59,874 bases of DNA from a bacterium (GCA_016930535.1 JAFGGN010000070.1:1-59874), one strand, 5' to 3'; counted from the first letter of the stretch, positions 1 through 9,093 are shown. Translations and numbers: made by a program. Notes: generated from the letters alone by a model not told the origin.

Positions 1-258
1 AGACGGAGGCAGAGTGAATTGGAGTTTATGTTTTATCGGCTGGTGAAAATCAGGTTATTATCCTGTTTTTCTCTCCGTTTCACCGTGTCTCCGGTTCACT
101 GTCTTTTACGGTCAGCGGTCCGCCGTCTGCGGTCGATGGTTAAAATCTCCGTTTCTCATCTTCTCCGATCCTCCGTTCCCCGCTCCGACCCAACGACTCT
201 ATGACCCAAAGACCCAACGACTCTATGACCCAAAGACCCAATAGACCCTATGGACCCA
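1..258. repeat. Mosaic intergenic repeat cluster I (left edge)
   Basis: Non-coding spacer built of modules that recur in other spacers of this window. One is a stretch rich in CTCCGTTTC and CTCCGGTTCACTGTC near 73-107, seen again near 31338-31366. Another is a GC-rich GGTC/CCGTC module at about 108-134, seen again in every other cluster. The last is an 8-nt tandem array at 187-258. The cluster runs off the left edge. Short open frames through it are low-complexity and show no protein-like features, so I call no gene here. Confidence 0.8.
187..258. repeat. 8-nt tandem array, GACCCAAN type
   Basis: Head-to-tail 8-mers: GACCCAAC, GACTCTAT, GACCCAAA, then the same three again, then GACCCAAT and degenerate units. 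The first 48 bases are thus a 24-nt higher-order unit repeated twice. The same 8-mer family occurs at 58746-58796 in the same orientation and at 31195-31252 in reverse. Confidence 0.85.
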
Positions 259-294
259 TCTTTTTCTTTGTTCTTCGTTCTTTAATCTTACCTT

Positions 295-334
295 TAAAAA
301 AGGGGATCTGCAGCCTGTGCTGCCGATCCCCTTT
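295..334 (-). terminator. Rho-independent terminator of the 360-1103 gene
   Basis: GGGGATC (302-308) pairs with GATCCCC (325-331), with a further GCAGC/GCTGC pairing inside. Read on the minus strand, the stem is followed by a run of six T. It lies about 25 bases past the stop codon of the minus-strand gene. Confidence 0.85.
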
Positions 335-359
335 GAAAACACCTTCTTTATTATATCTA

Positions 360-1103
360 CTACAGGGTCATCAGATAGCCTGCAGTGATCGCCATATCCG
401 GAGCGCCGTCATCCAGGCCGAGGCCCAGGGCGCCGCGGAGCCGCGCACCGCTTTTCATCAGATAGTCCACACCGCAGCTGATCATCATATAATCGTAATC
501 GCTTTTGATCACGAATTCACCCACGATGTTCATTTTCTTGTCCTTGGGATAAATCAGACCGCTGCTGATTTCCATGGATGTGTCGCGGTCGTCGCCCTGT
601 TCGACGAACATCATGGCGAAATTACCCGTCACGACCATGCCTTTTTTCAGGCTGTGACGGACCGCGGCATAACCTCCGAAATTCATGTTCCCGTATCCGA
701 TTTCTTCCTTGCCGAAGGGCAGCGTGATCAGGCCGCCTGCTGAAAATGCGTTCTCTTTATTTTCGGATAATTTGTACCGGGCCACGACAGTGAGGTCTGA
801 CAGGCCGCTCTCGCCGTCTCCTCCGTCCACGCTGAAATTGACAAAATTTATTTTACCGAGAAGCTCGATGTCTTCGTTCAGCCCGTATCCGCCATGAGCT
901 CCCACTTCCGTAATACTGAAGCCGTCGTAGGATCCGTAATTCAGGCCCGGCTGTACGTGATTGGTTTTTGAAATCGGCGTATCCAGCAGATAGGACTGGA
1001 ACAGCCGAACCTTGTCCGTTGCGGTTTGTGCGCTTGTCAAACCGGCAAAACCGATTAAAATGATCATCACTGCTGCAACTACCCAGATTCCCCGTTTCAG
1101 CAT
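360..1103 (-). CDS. Predicted outer-membrane beta-barrel protein, unknown function
   Basis: A 247-residue protein I do not recognise as a named family. The start at 1103 is chosen because AAGGAGGT (1109-1116) sits 5 bases upstream; a longer frame exists but lacks such a site. An N-terminal hydrophobic signal peptide (about residues 5-25, ending near TSAQT) is followed by alternating polar/hydrophobic stretches with many Gly and aromatic residues (for example GLNYGSYDGFSI and ARYKLSENK). That pattern is typical of small barrels. Monocistronic, with its own promoter and a strong terminator. It could instead be a soluble periplasmic beta protein. Confidence 0.7.
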   Translation of the reverse strand: MLKRGIWVVAAVMIILIGFAGLTSAQTATDKVRLFQSYLLDTPISKTNHVQPGLNYGSYDGFSITEVGAHGGYGLNEDIELLGKINFVNFSVDGGDGESGLSDLTVVARYKLSENKENAFSAGGLITLPFGKEEIGYGNMNFGGYAAVRHSLKKGMVVTGNFAMMFVEQGDDRDTSMEISSGLIYPKDKKMNIVGEFVIKSDYDYMMISCGVDYLMKSGARLRGALGLGLDDGAPDMAITAGYLMTL

Positions 1104-1144
1104 ACGACACCTCCTTGAAAATGATTGAGTGAATGTTTGCATCC

Positions 1145-1173
1145 AATTTATATAATGTTAAGCATAGTGTCAA
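1145..1173 (-). promoter_or_regulatory. Possible sigma-70 promoter for the 360-1103 gene
   Basis: On the minus strand a perfect TTGACA (1168-1173) is followed after 17 bases by TAAATT (1145-1150), or after 15 bases by TATAAA (1147-1152). It is correctly placed about 45 bases upstream of the start codon. Confidence 0.5.
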
Positions 1174-1447
1174 GTGTAAAATATTCATGTCTTCCATGCA
1201 CCGGTTTTCCGGTCGACCGATCCGGTAACAGCCCGGAAATACGCTTGTATCCGGTGTTCTGAGACGCTTCGATATGAAAATACGTGTTAAAAAAATAAAT
1301 TTTGTTCATTTAAGTTATTTTTTTGAGTTTTTCAACCGGAAAAGAAACCGAAAAACGATTGCATCTGACCATAAACAGTAAAAGTTCTGACTGTTCAGGA
1401 CGGATCCTTGCGTCCCGGACCTGCGTACCTTTGTGATCATTTTTATG
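1174..1447. other. Intergenic stretch between divergent genes
   Basis: An AT-rich stretch around 1280-1330 and no open frame with protein-like features. I see no repeat module, RNA gene or clear inverted repeat here. Confidence 0.5.
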
Positions 1448-1476
1448 TTGCTTCTCACTTCTGAAAAGAGTATACT
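1448..1476 (+). promoter_or_regulatory. Sigma-70-type promoter for the 1526 gene
   Basis: TTGCTT (1448-1453), a 17-base spacer, then TATACT (1471-1476). It is placed about 50 bases before the ATG at 1526. Confidence 0.6.
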
Positions 1477-1525
1477 TATAAACCGTCGGGTGGTATTCTG
1501 CGTCATAAATTCCGGAGCGGGAAGC

Positions 1526-2233
1526 ATGGATCTTCGTCTGATCGTCAGAACAACTGTTCTCAGCCTTGTTCTCTGCATGTCCGTCCCGGCTCAGCCGGGA
1601 TCAAGAACGATGACCCTGGGAATGGGAGCGGGCACAGTAACGCCGCTGTTCAATGCCGCGTTCAGGGATTACTGGCGCAATGCGGGCAATTATGACATGC
1701 AGCTGCAGTTTCACGTATCCGGAAGGATTGCGCTGGTGCCCCGGTTCGCATTTCATGTATTTCAGCTGAACCAGGACAGAATCGAAACCGAAATGGGCAG
1801 TATGACCGAGGCGTCTGGCGGGGAGCTGAGTCTGAACAAGGGGCAGCGCGATGCGATGGACCTGGGTCTTGAAATGATGATTTTCTTTACACGACCGGAC
1901 AATCAGGTCGGTTTTTATATGACCATGGGCGGAAGCGGCTATTGGTTCCATTACAGGAAAACGAAGGGATATTTTAAAAAAGCGGAAACATCGTTTACGG
2001 AGATTCTCAGAGAGGAGGAATCGTTCTACGGAGCCGGTCCGCATGGCGGTTTCGGCCTCGATCTGTGGTTCAATCAGAAAATCTGCTTTTCAAGTGAAAT
2101 ACAGATGCATGCAGTCTGGACCACGCTGGCGCCATCGGATCAGGCAAGCGGGAGAATCGAACGCATCCTTTTACGGGACAGCAGCAAGACCGCATTCCTT
2201 TCGTTTTACTGGGGAATGAAATACAATTTTTAA
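1526..2233 (+). CDS. Predicted outer-membrane protein, unknown function
   Basis: A 235-residue protein. ATG at 1526 has a GGAGCGGGAAG purine tract just upstream and gives a clear signal peptide (MDLRLIVRTTVLSLVLCMSVPAQ). Repeated amphipathic strands rich in Phe, Tyr, Trp and Gly, and a C-terminal strand ending in Phe (YWGMKYNF), match the C-terminal signature of barrel proteins inserted by the BAM complex. I do not recognise a specific family. It is transcribed alone, ahead of the pilus operon, and may not belong to it. Confidence 0.7.
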   Translation: MDLRLIVRTTVLSLVLCMSVPAQPGSRTMTLGMGAGTVTPLFNAAFRDYWRNAGNYDMQLQFHVSGRIALVPRFAFHVFQLNQDRIETEMGSMTEASGGELSLNKGQRDAMDLGLEMMIFFTRPDNQVGFYMTMGGSGYWFHYRKTKGYFKKAETSFTEILREEESFYGAGPHGGFGLDLWFNQKICFSSEIQMHAVWTTLAPSDQASGRIERILLRDSSKTAFLSFYWGMKYNF

Positions 2234-2456
2234 ACATTTTTGCCATCTCTTTTCACGCCGGTCTGAACATCATTTTCAAAACTGCATGAATCCGAAGAAA
2301 AACTCCCCGATTTGACTTCAATTTACCCTCAGGAAAAAGTGTCGATAGTGAGTAGGCAAGAATTGCCGTTTCAGTTCTGATTTGTGAAGAAAAAATAAAA
2401 AAATGTAAACTCTAAACCAAATAAATTTAATTGCTTAAAGCAATATAAAATTGTTG
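2234..2456. other. Upstream region of the pilus operon
   Basis: AT-rich region between the 1526 gene and the sigma-54 promoter. The only notable element is the inverted repeat GGCAA-GAA-TTGCC at 2355-2367. That is about 90-100 bases upstream of the -24 element, where an NtrC-type activator would bind. That role is speculative. Confidence 0.35.
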
Positions 2457-2472
2457 TGGCATGGGCATTGCT
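2457..2472 (+). promoter_or_regulatory. Sigma-54 (-24/-12) promoter of the pilus operon
   Basis: TGGCAT, five bases, TTGCT: a match to the RpoN consensus TGGCAC-N5-TTGC with a single mismatch and exact spacing. Transcription would start near 2483, leaving a short leader before the ATG at 2521. Confidence 0.8.
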
Positions 2473-2476
2473 TAAT

Positions 2477-2515
2477 CCTGCTCTGAAAAAGCAGGTTGTG
2501 CCAATCCGAAGGATT
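2477..2515 (+). promoter_or_regulatory. Leader hairpins, one enclosing the ribosome binding site
   Basis: CCTGCT (2477-2482) pairs with AGCAGG (2490-2495). A second inverted repeat, AATCC-GAA-GGATT (2503-2515), contains the AAGGA ribosome binding site of the 2521 gene in its loop and 3' arm. The first hairpin overlaps the predicted transcript start, so only the second is certain to be in the RNA. Confidence 0.45.
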
Positions 2516-2520
2516 AACCG

Positions 2521-5500
2521 ATGAGGAAATCAATGTCGCAGCAATTGAAAAATCGTTTTGGGGGATTCAAAAGGGTCATTCAAATTGGCCTGATTTTTCT
2601 GCCGGCCGTATTATTCGCGACGAGTACGGCCACTGTCAGCTGGCAGCCCAATCAGGAATCGGACCTGGCCGGATATCAGGTGCATTATGGTACGGCATCC
2701 GGCCTGTATTCCATGATTGTCGATGTGGGCAATGTCACGCAATACGATGTGTCGAACCTTCAAATCGGGACGACGTATTATTTTGCCGTGACCGCCTATG
2801 ACAACAGTGGAAATATAAGCGCCTATTCCGATGAGAAAAGCTATACGGCCCAGGATGCCGTCCCTCCCACCGTGGTTCAGGCCCGGCTTTTGGATCCGGA
2901 TCGTGTGAAGATTACATTCTCGGAAGCGCTGGATGAAGCGTCCGCAGAACTGGCAAGCAATTACAGCATCAATAACAACATCGTGGTCCAGCGTGCCGAG
3001 CTTCAGCCGGATCTGACCAGTGTGGTTTTATATACGATACAGCATGCAAACGGAACCTATACGCTGACGATCAACAATGTATCCGACCGCGCCGCTATTC
3101 CGAATAAAATTGCCGCGAATACCACGGTGTCCTACTCATGGGATCAGAGCGATGAAATCAAACCCACGGTTGCGTCCGTGTCTCTCGTCGGATTGAATGT
3201 CGTTGCCGTCAAGTTCAGCGAACCCGTGGAACAGACTTCGGCGAAGACCCTGGCAAATTATCAGATCAACGGAATCACGATTTCAAATGCCACGATGACC
3301 GAAGATTACATGACCGTGAACCTGACCACATCGAATCACACACCCGGAAGCAGTTATCAGATTGCGATCAGCAATGTCAAGGATGTAGCCGCTAATATCA
3401 TGACAGCCGTTACCAAAACCTACTCGGCGCCTTCTTCGAATACCGACGCGCCCCGGCTGATCTCCGCAGTGGCCAAGAGTTCCACGGAGGTCGAAATACA
3501 GTTCAGTGAATCGGTGAGTCTGGCAACGGCTCAGAATACGAGCAATTATACCATACCGGGCATAACCATTCTGGGCGCCGTTCTGAGTGCCAGCAAGACC
3601 ACGGTAACGCTTTCAACATCCGCGCACAGCGGAGGCAGTTATACGGTGACGGTCACCGGCGTGCAGGATGAAGGTGTTCCTCCGCTGACGCTGACAGGCG
3701 GCCAGCTGCCCTATACTTATACGCCTCCGGACAATATCAAACCCGTGCTGAATACGGTCACGGTGGAAAACGGCGGTCTGCTGCGCCTTGAATTCAGCGA
3801 GGCCCTCGAATCGACCAGCGCCGGCCTGAAAACCAATTATACCATTTCTCCGGGCATTGCGGTTCAAAACGCATTCCTGGATAATTCCGGTCTGAATGTG
3901 TATCTGCAGACTTCCGAGCACCCATCCGGCAATTTTACATTGACCGCATCGGGTGTGAAGGACCTGGCGGGCAACGTCATGACCAGTACGAACAAGACCT
4001 ATTCGTATACACCTCCGGACCGCACACCGCCCGTGCTGGCACAGGCCATTATCGAAGGCGTCTCATACGTGGAACTGGTATTCAGTGAAGAACTGGACCT
4101 GAACACGGCCGTCAATATTGCCAATTATCAGATTTCCCCGGCCATAGCCGTCACGCAGGCCGATCTCGACGGTGTAACGAGAAACCGGGTTTATCTGAAA
4201 ACGGCTTCACATCAGTCCGGACAGCAGTACACGATTACCGTGACCGGCGTCAAGGACAAGGCGCTGAACACAATTCTGAGCGGGAGCAATTCAACCTCAT
4301 ATACCGCTCCGGTAGTGGACAGCGCACCCCCGCTGCTTTCGGGTGTCGAGGCTCTGGGCGCCCGGGACATCAAGCTGTCCTTCAGCGAATCCATGGATGA
4401 AACCAGCGCGAAAGTCACGGCCAATTACACGATTCAGGGTATTTCGGTGCTTGAGGCCAATCTCGACAAATCCCAGCGTACCGTGTATCTGAAAACGGAT
4501 GAACATCAGGCAGGTGTCCAGTATGCTGTTCAGGTCGCCAATGTGAAGGATCTGGCGGGCAATGCCATCGCCACCTCTTCCAAAACGTACAGTCTGCCGG
4601 CCCAGGATACCAAGGCGCCGCTGGTTCAGAGCGTGGACCTGATCGGCGATCAGATCGTTGTCGTCACTTTCAGCGAGCCCGTGGAAGCATCGACGGCCCG
4701 TCTGCTGAGCAATTACACCATCAACAACGGCATTACGGTACAGAGAATCACGCTCAGCGCCAGCAGCCAGGAAGTGCACCTGGAAACCACGGTGCATCCC
4801 AAGGGCGCGTATCAGCTCAGCGTGAAAAACATCAAGGATCTTTCCAATAACACCATGGTGGCATCGACGCATTCGTACAGCTATTCGCCGCTGGACAGTG
4901 ATCCGCCGCAGCTCATTCAGGTGGTCGTCTCCACGCCTTATACGCTCGATCTGCATTTCAGTGAGGCGCTGGATCCGGTTACGGCCGAAGATGTCCATAA
5001 TTATACGGTGAAAAATGCCGTAACCAGCGAGGTGCTTACGGTCACAAAGGCCACGCTCGACCGCACCAATTATATGGTCACCCTGATGGTTTCCACTCAG
5101 CATATCGTGGGCAATTATCAGGTGACCGTGAGCGGTGTCAAGGACGGGAACGGCGGAAATGAAATGTCCAGCAACATGCTGGGTTACGGTTATGCGCCTG
5201 CGGACAATACACCGCCGGCCATCGAATCCGTATATCTGAGCAGCAGCACCATGCTCATCGTGAAATTCAGTGAAGCCGTCGAAACCACCAGCGCGGCCCA
5301 GAAGGCCAATTATGCCATCAACAACGGCATCGAGATCAAGACGGTGCTCGTGAACATCGACGGCAACGTGGCCCTTGAAACATCCGAACATGTAGCCGGA
5401 GAATACACACTGACCGTGAACGGAATCAAGGATCCGTCCAACAACGTCATTCAGGCATACAGCCAGAAAAAATACATGTTCAATCCCGAAGACAATGTCA

Positions 5501-7836
5501 AACCGCAGCTGGTCGATGCGCGGCTCGTGACGGACAATTATCTGGAACTCCGTTTCAGTGAAGCCATCAATGCCACGGACGCGGACAATCTGGCGAATTA
5601 CAGCATTACACCGTATCTGGCCATTCATAAGGCTACACAGGATGCCAACAATCCGGATGTGGTCTATCTGCTGACGGACATGCATGAACCGGGTCCTTAT
5701 ACGGTGAAGGTCAACAATGTCCGCGACCGGTCCCTGAACGCCAATGTGATCGGTGAAAACAACACCAAACAGTACCTGTATTCGACGCCGGATGTGAATC
5801 CGCCCGTACTGCAGAGCGTGAAGGCATCGACGCCGTATGCCCTGTATCTGTTCTTCGATGAACAGGTGTCCATGGAAAGTGCGCAGAACGAGAGTAATTA
5901 TATTATCACACCAAAGGTCGAGGTGATTCAGGCCAGCATTATTGACAACCGGCAGACCGTGTATCTGGAAACCGGCAAACACGACGGCGGTATCAGTTAC
6001 TCCATCGAAGTAAGAAACCTTGCGGACCGTGCGCCTTCTCCCAATGTGATGACCACTCCCCAGACCGGTACTTATGTCTATGATCCGGGCGATGTGCAGG
6101 CGCCCGTGCTGATGAGCGTCAAACTGCTGAGAACGGATTACCTTGAGCTGGTCTTCAGCGAGATGGTGGAAAAATCTTCCGCGGAAACGCGCAGCAATTA
6201 CCGGATCGATCCCGGTGTCGAAATCGGCAATATCGTTCTGGACGAGCAGACTCAGAAAAAGGTCTATATCGAAACCTCGCTGCATTTCCCGGGTATCGTG
6301 TACAGCATCAATGTGCGCAATGTCCGCGACCTGGCCGCTATTCCGAATACGATCGACAAGAATACGTACAAGAGCTACCAGGTGGGCGACAATGTGCTGA
6401 TGAGCACGGAGCCGTTCCAGGTGGCGCGTATCGAACCGCTGAGCACGACGCAGGTCGACGTGGTTTTTACACGGCCGGTCAATCAGTCCACGGCCGAAAA
6501 CAAGAACAATTACGTAATCAATGACGGCGATATTGCGGTTCAGGCCGCCGTGGTGGACAGCAATCTGACGCGTGTGCATCTGACCACCGCTGTACATGAG
6601 CTCGGCCAGGCTTATCGCATTCAGGTCAACAACATTCAGGAGCATTCCTCCCAGCTCGGACTGCTGGCGGCTACACCCGGTATTCAGTATATCATGATCA
6701 AGGGCATGTCCATCAGCGGACTGAACAGAACCAGTTATCAGTTGTCCGTGTTCAAGACAGGTGCAGACAGTTATGTGGACCGCGATTATACCCTGGCCGA
6801 GGCCCCGGAAGCATTGTCAGGTGCCGTGCAGATACAGACGGCCAATGATGACAAATCGGATGTGTCCGACAGTTTCCTGTCCTTCGAGCTCAAGGGCGGT
6901 GCAAAATGCCTCGTGGCCTATGACGCACGCATCGATTCATTGCCTGTATGGCTGGCCCAGTGGAAACCGACCGGGGAGAGGCTGATCGACTCGCGTCAGA
7001 ATGTGTTCAATCTGTATGAAAAAAGCGTGCCCGAAGGCAAGGTGATTCTGGGCGGAAACGCAGGCGGTATGGATGATGCCATGTACATGGTCTTCGCCAT
7101 TGCTCAGAAAGCCAGCGGTGCGCTGGTTACCAGTCTCAGCAAGACCAATTATCAGCTGGCCTACCTGGCCCTGGGAGACAAACTGTATATCGACCGGGAT
7201 TACACTCTCTCTTCGGTTCCTCCGAGTCTGAACGGTCTGATCTGGCTGAAAACGGCCAATGACGATAAAACGAACCGCGAACCCGATTTTCTGAGTTTCA
7301 ATGTCTCGGATTCCTCCGAGGTTTACGTGGGGTATGATGCCCAGATTGCCGCGTTCCCCAACTGGCTGTCGGGCTGGGAAGCATGCGGTGAACAGGTGGT
7401 GGATTCACGCGGTACGCAGTACAACCTGTATACAAAACGGTTCTCGGCCGGCGAAGTGGTTCTGGGCGGCAACTGCGGCACGCTGGATGACAACATGTAC
7501 GTGGTCGCACTGCAGTCCTTCGGCTCCGATGAACTCAGCAAATGGCTGAACAAACCGGGATTCTTCACGCTGGAGCAGAATTATCCCAACCCGTTCAATC
7601 CGGTGACGAATATCAAGTTTGCCGTGCACAAGCCGGGTCATGTGGTGCTTTCGATTTACAATGTGCTCGGACAGCGGGTACGCGTGCTCGTGGACCGCGA
7701 ACTGACACCCGGTCCCTATACGGAACTGTGGGATGCCAGGGACGACCGCGGCGTTGCGGTGAGCACCGGTGTGTATTTCTACCGTATTCAGCAGGGCGAT
7801 TTTGCCAAAACAAAACGGATGATGCTGGTCAGATAA
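2521..7836 (+). CDS. Giant secreted Ig-repeat protein with C-terminal FlgD/T9SS-type sorting domain
   Basis: 1771 residues. Layout: signal peptide (1-33); a fibronectin type III domain (about 38-112; SWQPNQESDLAGYQVHYG); 13 tandem repeats of about 95-100 residues (about 115-1395), each with a proline-led entry, an FSE-type strand, an NY-I motif and an H-x2-G-x2-Y/F-x-V turn, resembling Big_5/SbsA Ig-like domains; two copies of a domain with YVDRDYTL/YIDRDYTL, a P-x-WL motif and LGGN (about 1400-1690); and a C-terminal 85-residue FlgD-like domain starting LEQNYPNPFNP. Such tails are recognised by type IX secretion in Bacteroidota. It is first in the pilus operon and ends one base before pilD. 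No PilY1 is seen in the locus, so a pilus-linked adhesin role is possible but inferred. ATG at 2521 is preceded by AAGGA; ATG 2533 is an alternative. Confidence 0.85.
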   Translation: MRKSMSQQLKNRFGGFKRVIQIGLIFLPAVLFATSTATVSWQPNQESDLAGYQVHYGTASGLYSMIVDVGNVTQYDVSNLQIGTTYYFAVTAYDNSGNISAYSDEKSYTAQDAVPPTVVQARLLDPDRVKITFSEALDEASAELASNYSINNNIVVQRAELQPDLTSVVLYTIQHANGTYTLTINNVSDRAAIPNKIAANTTVSYSWDQSDEIKPTVASVSLVGLNVVAVKFSEPVEQTSAKTLANYQINGITISNATMTEDYMTVNLTTSNHTPGSSYQIAISNVKDVAANIMTAVTKTYSAPSSNTDAPRLISAVAKSSTEVEIQFSESVSLATAQNTSNYTIPGITILGAVLSASKTTVTLSTSAHSGGSYTVTVTGVQDEGVPPLTLTGGQLPYTYTPPDNIKPVLNTVTVENGGLLRLEFSEALESTSAGLKTNYTISPGIAVQNAFLDNSGLNVYLQTSEHPSGNFTLTASGVKDLAGNVMTSTNKTYSYTPPDRTPPVLAQAIIEGVSYVELVFSEELDLNTAVNIANYQISPAIAVTQADLDGVTRNRVYLKTASHQSGQQYTITVTGVKDKALNTILSGSNSTSYTAPVVDSAPPLLSGVEALGARDIKLSFSESMDETSAKVTANYTIQGISVLEANLDKSQRTVYLKTDEHQAGVQYAVQVANVKDLAGNAIATSSKTYSLPAQDTKAPLVQSVDLIGDQIVVVTFSEPVEASTARLLSNYTINNGITVQRITLSASSQEVHLETTVHPKGAYQLSVKNIKDLSNNTMVASTHSYSYSPLDSDPPQLIQVVVSTPYTLDLHFSEALDPVTAEDVHNYTVKNAVTSEVLTVTKATLDRTNYMVTLMVSTQHIVGNYQVTVSGVKDGNGGNEMSSNMLGYGYAPADNTPPAIESVYLSSSTMLIVKFSEAVETTSAAQKANYAINNGIEIKTVLVNIDGNVALETSEHVAGEYTLTVNGIKDPSNNVIQAYSQKKYMFNPEDNVKPQLVDARLVTDNYLELRFSEAINATDADNLANYSITPYLAIHKATQDANNPDVVYLLTDMHEPGPYTVKVNNVRDRSLNANVIGENNTKQYLYSTPDVNPPVLQSVKASTPYALYLFFDEQVSMESAQNESNYIITPKVEVIQASIIDNRQTVYLETGKHDGGISYSIEVRNLADRAPSPNVMTTPQTGTYVYDPGDVQAPVLMSVKLLRTDYLELVFSEMVEKSSAETRSNYRIDPGVEIGNIVLDEQTQKKVYIETSLHFPGIVYSINVRNVRDLAAIPNTIDKNTYKSYQVGDNVLMSTEPFQVARIEPLSTTQVDVVFTRPVNQSTAENKNNYVINDGDIAVQAAVVDSNLTRVHLTTAVHELGQAYRIQVNNIQEHSSQLGLLAATPGIQYIMIKGMSISGLNRTSYQLSVFKTGADSYVDRDYTLAEAPEALSGAVQIQTANDDKSDVSDSFLSFELKGGAKCLVAYDARIDSLPVWLAQWKPTGERLIDSRQNVFNLYEKSVPEGKVILGGNAGGMDDAMYMVFAIAQKASGALVTSLSKTNYQLAYLALGDKLYIDRDYTLSSVPPSLNGLIWLKTANDDKTNREPDFLSFNVSDSSEVYVGYDAQIAAFPNWLSGWEACGEQVVDSRGTQYNLYTKRFSAGEVVLGGNCGTLDDNMYVVALQSFGSDELSKWLNKPGFFTLEQNYPNPFNPVTNIKFAVHKPGHVVLSIYNVLGQRVRVLVDRELTPGPYTELWDARDDRGVAVSTGVYFYRIQQGDFAKTKRMMLVR

Positions 7837-7837
7837 A

Positions 7838-8611
7838 ATGACACTTCAATATTATATTATACTGGCCTGTACGGGCCTGGCCATCGGAAGCTTTCTGAAC
7901 GTGGTGATCTACAGACTGCCGCGAAAGCTGTCCCTTGCCGGTCCCCGTTCCATGTGTCCGTCCTGCGGAGAAACGATCCGGTTCTATGACAATATACCGG
8001 TGCTGAGCTTCATGCTGCTCAGGGGCAAATGCAGGCATTGTCAGGCCGTGATCTGCTGGCGCTATCCGATCGTCGAGCTGCTGACCGCGGGACTCCTCCT
8101 GATCATGGCGAAGAAATTCGGTTTTTCAGCCGATTTACTGAAATACGGCATTTTATGCCTGGTCCTGATACCCATCAGTTTCATTGACTGGGACGAGAAA
8201 ATTATTCCTAATTGGTTAACTTTTTCCGGGTTCATTCTGGGCATTCTGGTCACTATGGTATTTCAGATTGACAAATGGTCATTCATGCTGCTCGGACTTG
8301 TGACCGGCGGTGTGTTTATGACGCTCCTGATGGTGCTCGGAAAAGTCATTTTCAGAAAAGACGCCATGGGAATGGGTGATGTGAAACTCCTTATAATGAC
8401 AGGGGTTTACGTCGGTATACCGGGAGTTATTATGGGGGTTTATCTCGGTGCGGTCGCGGCCCTGATCGTGATTGCTATCCCCCTGATTTTAAAGAAAATA
8501 AAATTTGGAGAACAGATACCATTTGGTCCGTTTATTGCAATGGGTACAGTATTGCATGTGCTGATTGGGCCGGACCTGATATCGTGGTATCGCGAACTTA
8601 TCACTGGATGA
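7838..8611 (+). CDS. pilD: Prepilin peptidase / N-methyltransferase
   Basis: 257 residues, the usual length for the PilD/GspO family (A24 aspartic peptidases of the inner membrane). It cleaves the leader of prepilins after Gly and methylates the new N-terminus. Visible are the N-terminal domain with the two cysteine pairs C40/C43 and C65/C68 (zinc-binding in the family), the first catalytic region SFIDWDE (D117), and the second catalytic motif GMGD (D181), with multiple membrane segments. It would process the five prepilin-like genes downstream (12269-15245). It follows the giant surface protein by one base and precedes a response regulator. Confidence 0.95.
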   Translation: MTLQYYIILACTGLAIGSFLNVVIYRLPRKLSLAGPRSMCPSCGETIRFYDNIPVLSFMLLRGKCRHCQAVICWRYPIVELLTAGLLLIMAKKFGFSADLLKYGILCLVLIPISFIDWDEKIIPNWLTFSGFILGILVTMVFQIDKWSFMLLGLVTGGVFMTLLMVLGKVIFRKDAMGMGDVKLLIMTGVYVGIPGVIMGVYLGAVAALIVIAIPLILKKIKFGEQIPFGPFIAMGTVLHVLIGPDLISWYRELITG

Positions 8612-8637
8612 AATCAGCGAATTCGAGGGAATGTTCA

Positions 8638-9093
8638 ATGGAAGCTGTGATGGAAGCACAGAAAGTCGGAAAAATCGATTCCGGCATCGAAAACTACGGT
8701 GAAACAGCGACACCTCCGGCCAAGCAGGAAAAAAGTATTCTGGTTGTGGATGATGACCCGATGGTAATCAAAGTGCTGCGTGAGCCGCTCGTCAAGGCGG
8801 GCTACAAAGTGCTGGTTGCGCATCATGGACTGGAAGCGCTGCAGGTAGTGAAATCACAGATTCCCGATCTGATCATCCTTGATATTCTCATGCCTCTTCT
8901 GGATGGATTCAGAACGGCACGTATTCTGAAATTCGATAAAAGGTTTCAGAATATTCCGATTGTGGTTCTGACGTCCCGCGCAACCGAAGGGGAGAGGAAA
9001 ATCGGCGAACAGGTCGGAGCGGAAGAATTCCTGTACAAACCGTTTCGTCCACCCCAGGTACTTAATATAGTACAAAGGTATCTCAATGCATGA
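8638..9093 (+). CDS. Single-domain response regulator (CheY/PilG-like)
   Basis: 151 residues: about 30 linker residues, then one receiver domain with acidic pocket DDD (38-40), phosphoacceptor D82 in LDILMP, T112 and K134 in YKPF. There is no output domain. ATG 8638 is chosen for GAGGGA 7 bases upstream; in-frame starts further up overlap pilD. The stop overlaps the pilB start by 8 bases, which suggests translational coupling with the extension ATPase and a role in controlling pilus activity. That role is inferred. Confidence 0.85.
   Translation: MEAVMEAQKVGKIDSGIENYGETATPPAKQEKSILVVDDDPMVIKVLREPLVKAGYKVLVAHHGLEALQVVKSQIPDLIILDILMPLLDGFRTARILKFDKRFQNIPIVVLTSRATEGERKIGEQVGAEEFLYKPFRPPQVLNIVQRYLNA

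Noticed and set aside
201..743. Plus-strand open frame of 180 codons across the terminator and the 360-1103 gene
   Set aside because: Starts in an 8-nt repeat array, runs through a terminator and is antisense to a gene with signal peptide, promoter and ribosome binding site.
4297..6645. Long minus-strand open frame (782 codons) inside the Ig-repeat gene
   Set aside because: It is the complement of a repetitive, codon-biased gene; its repeated His/Arg-rich text mirrors the repeats and it has no start signals.
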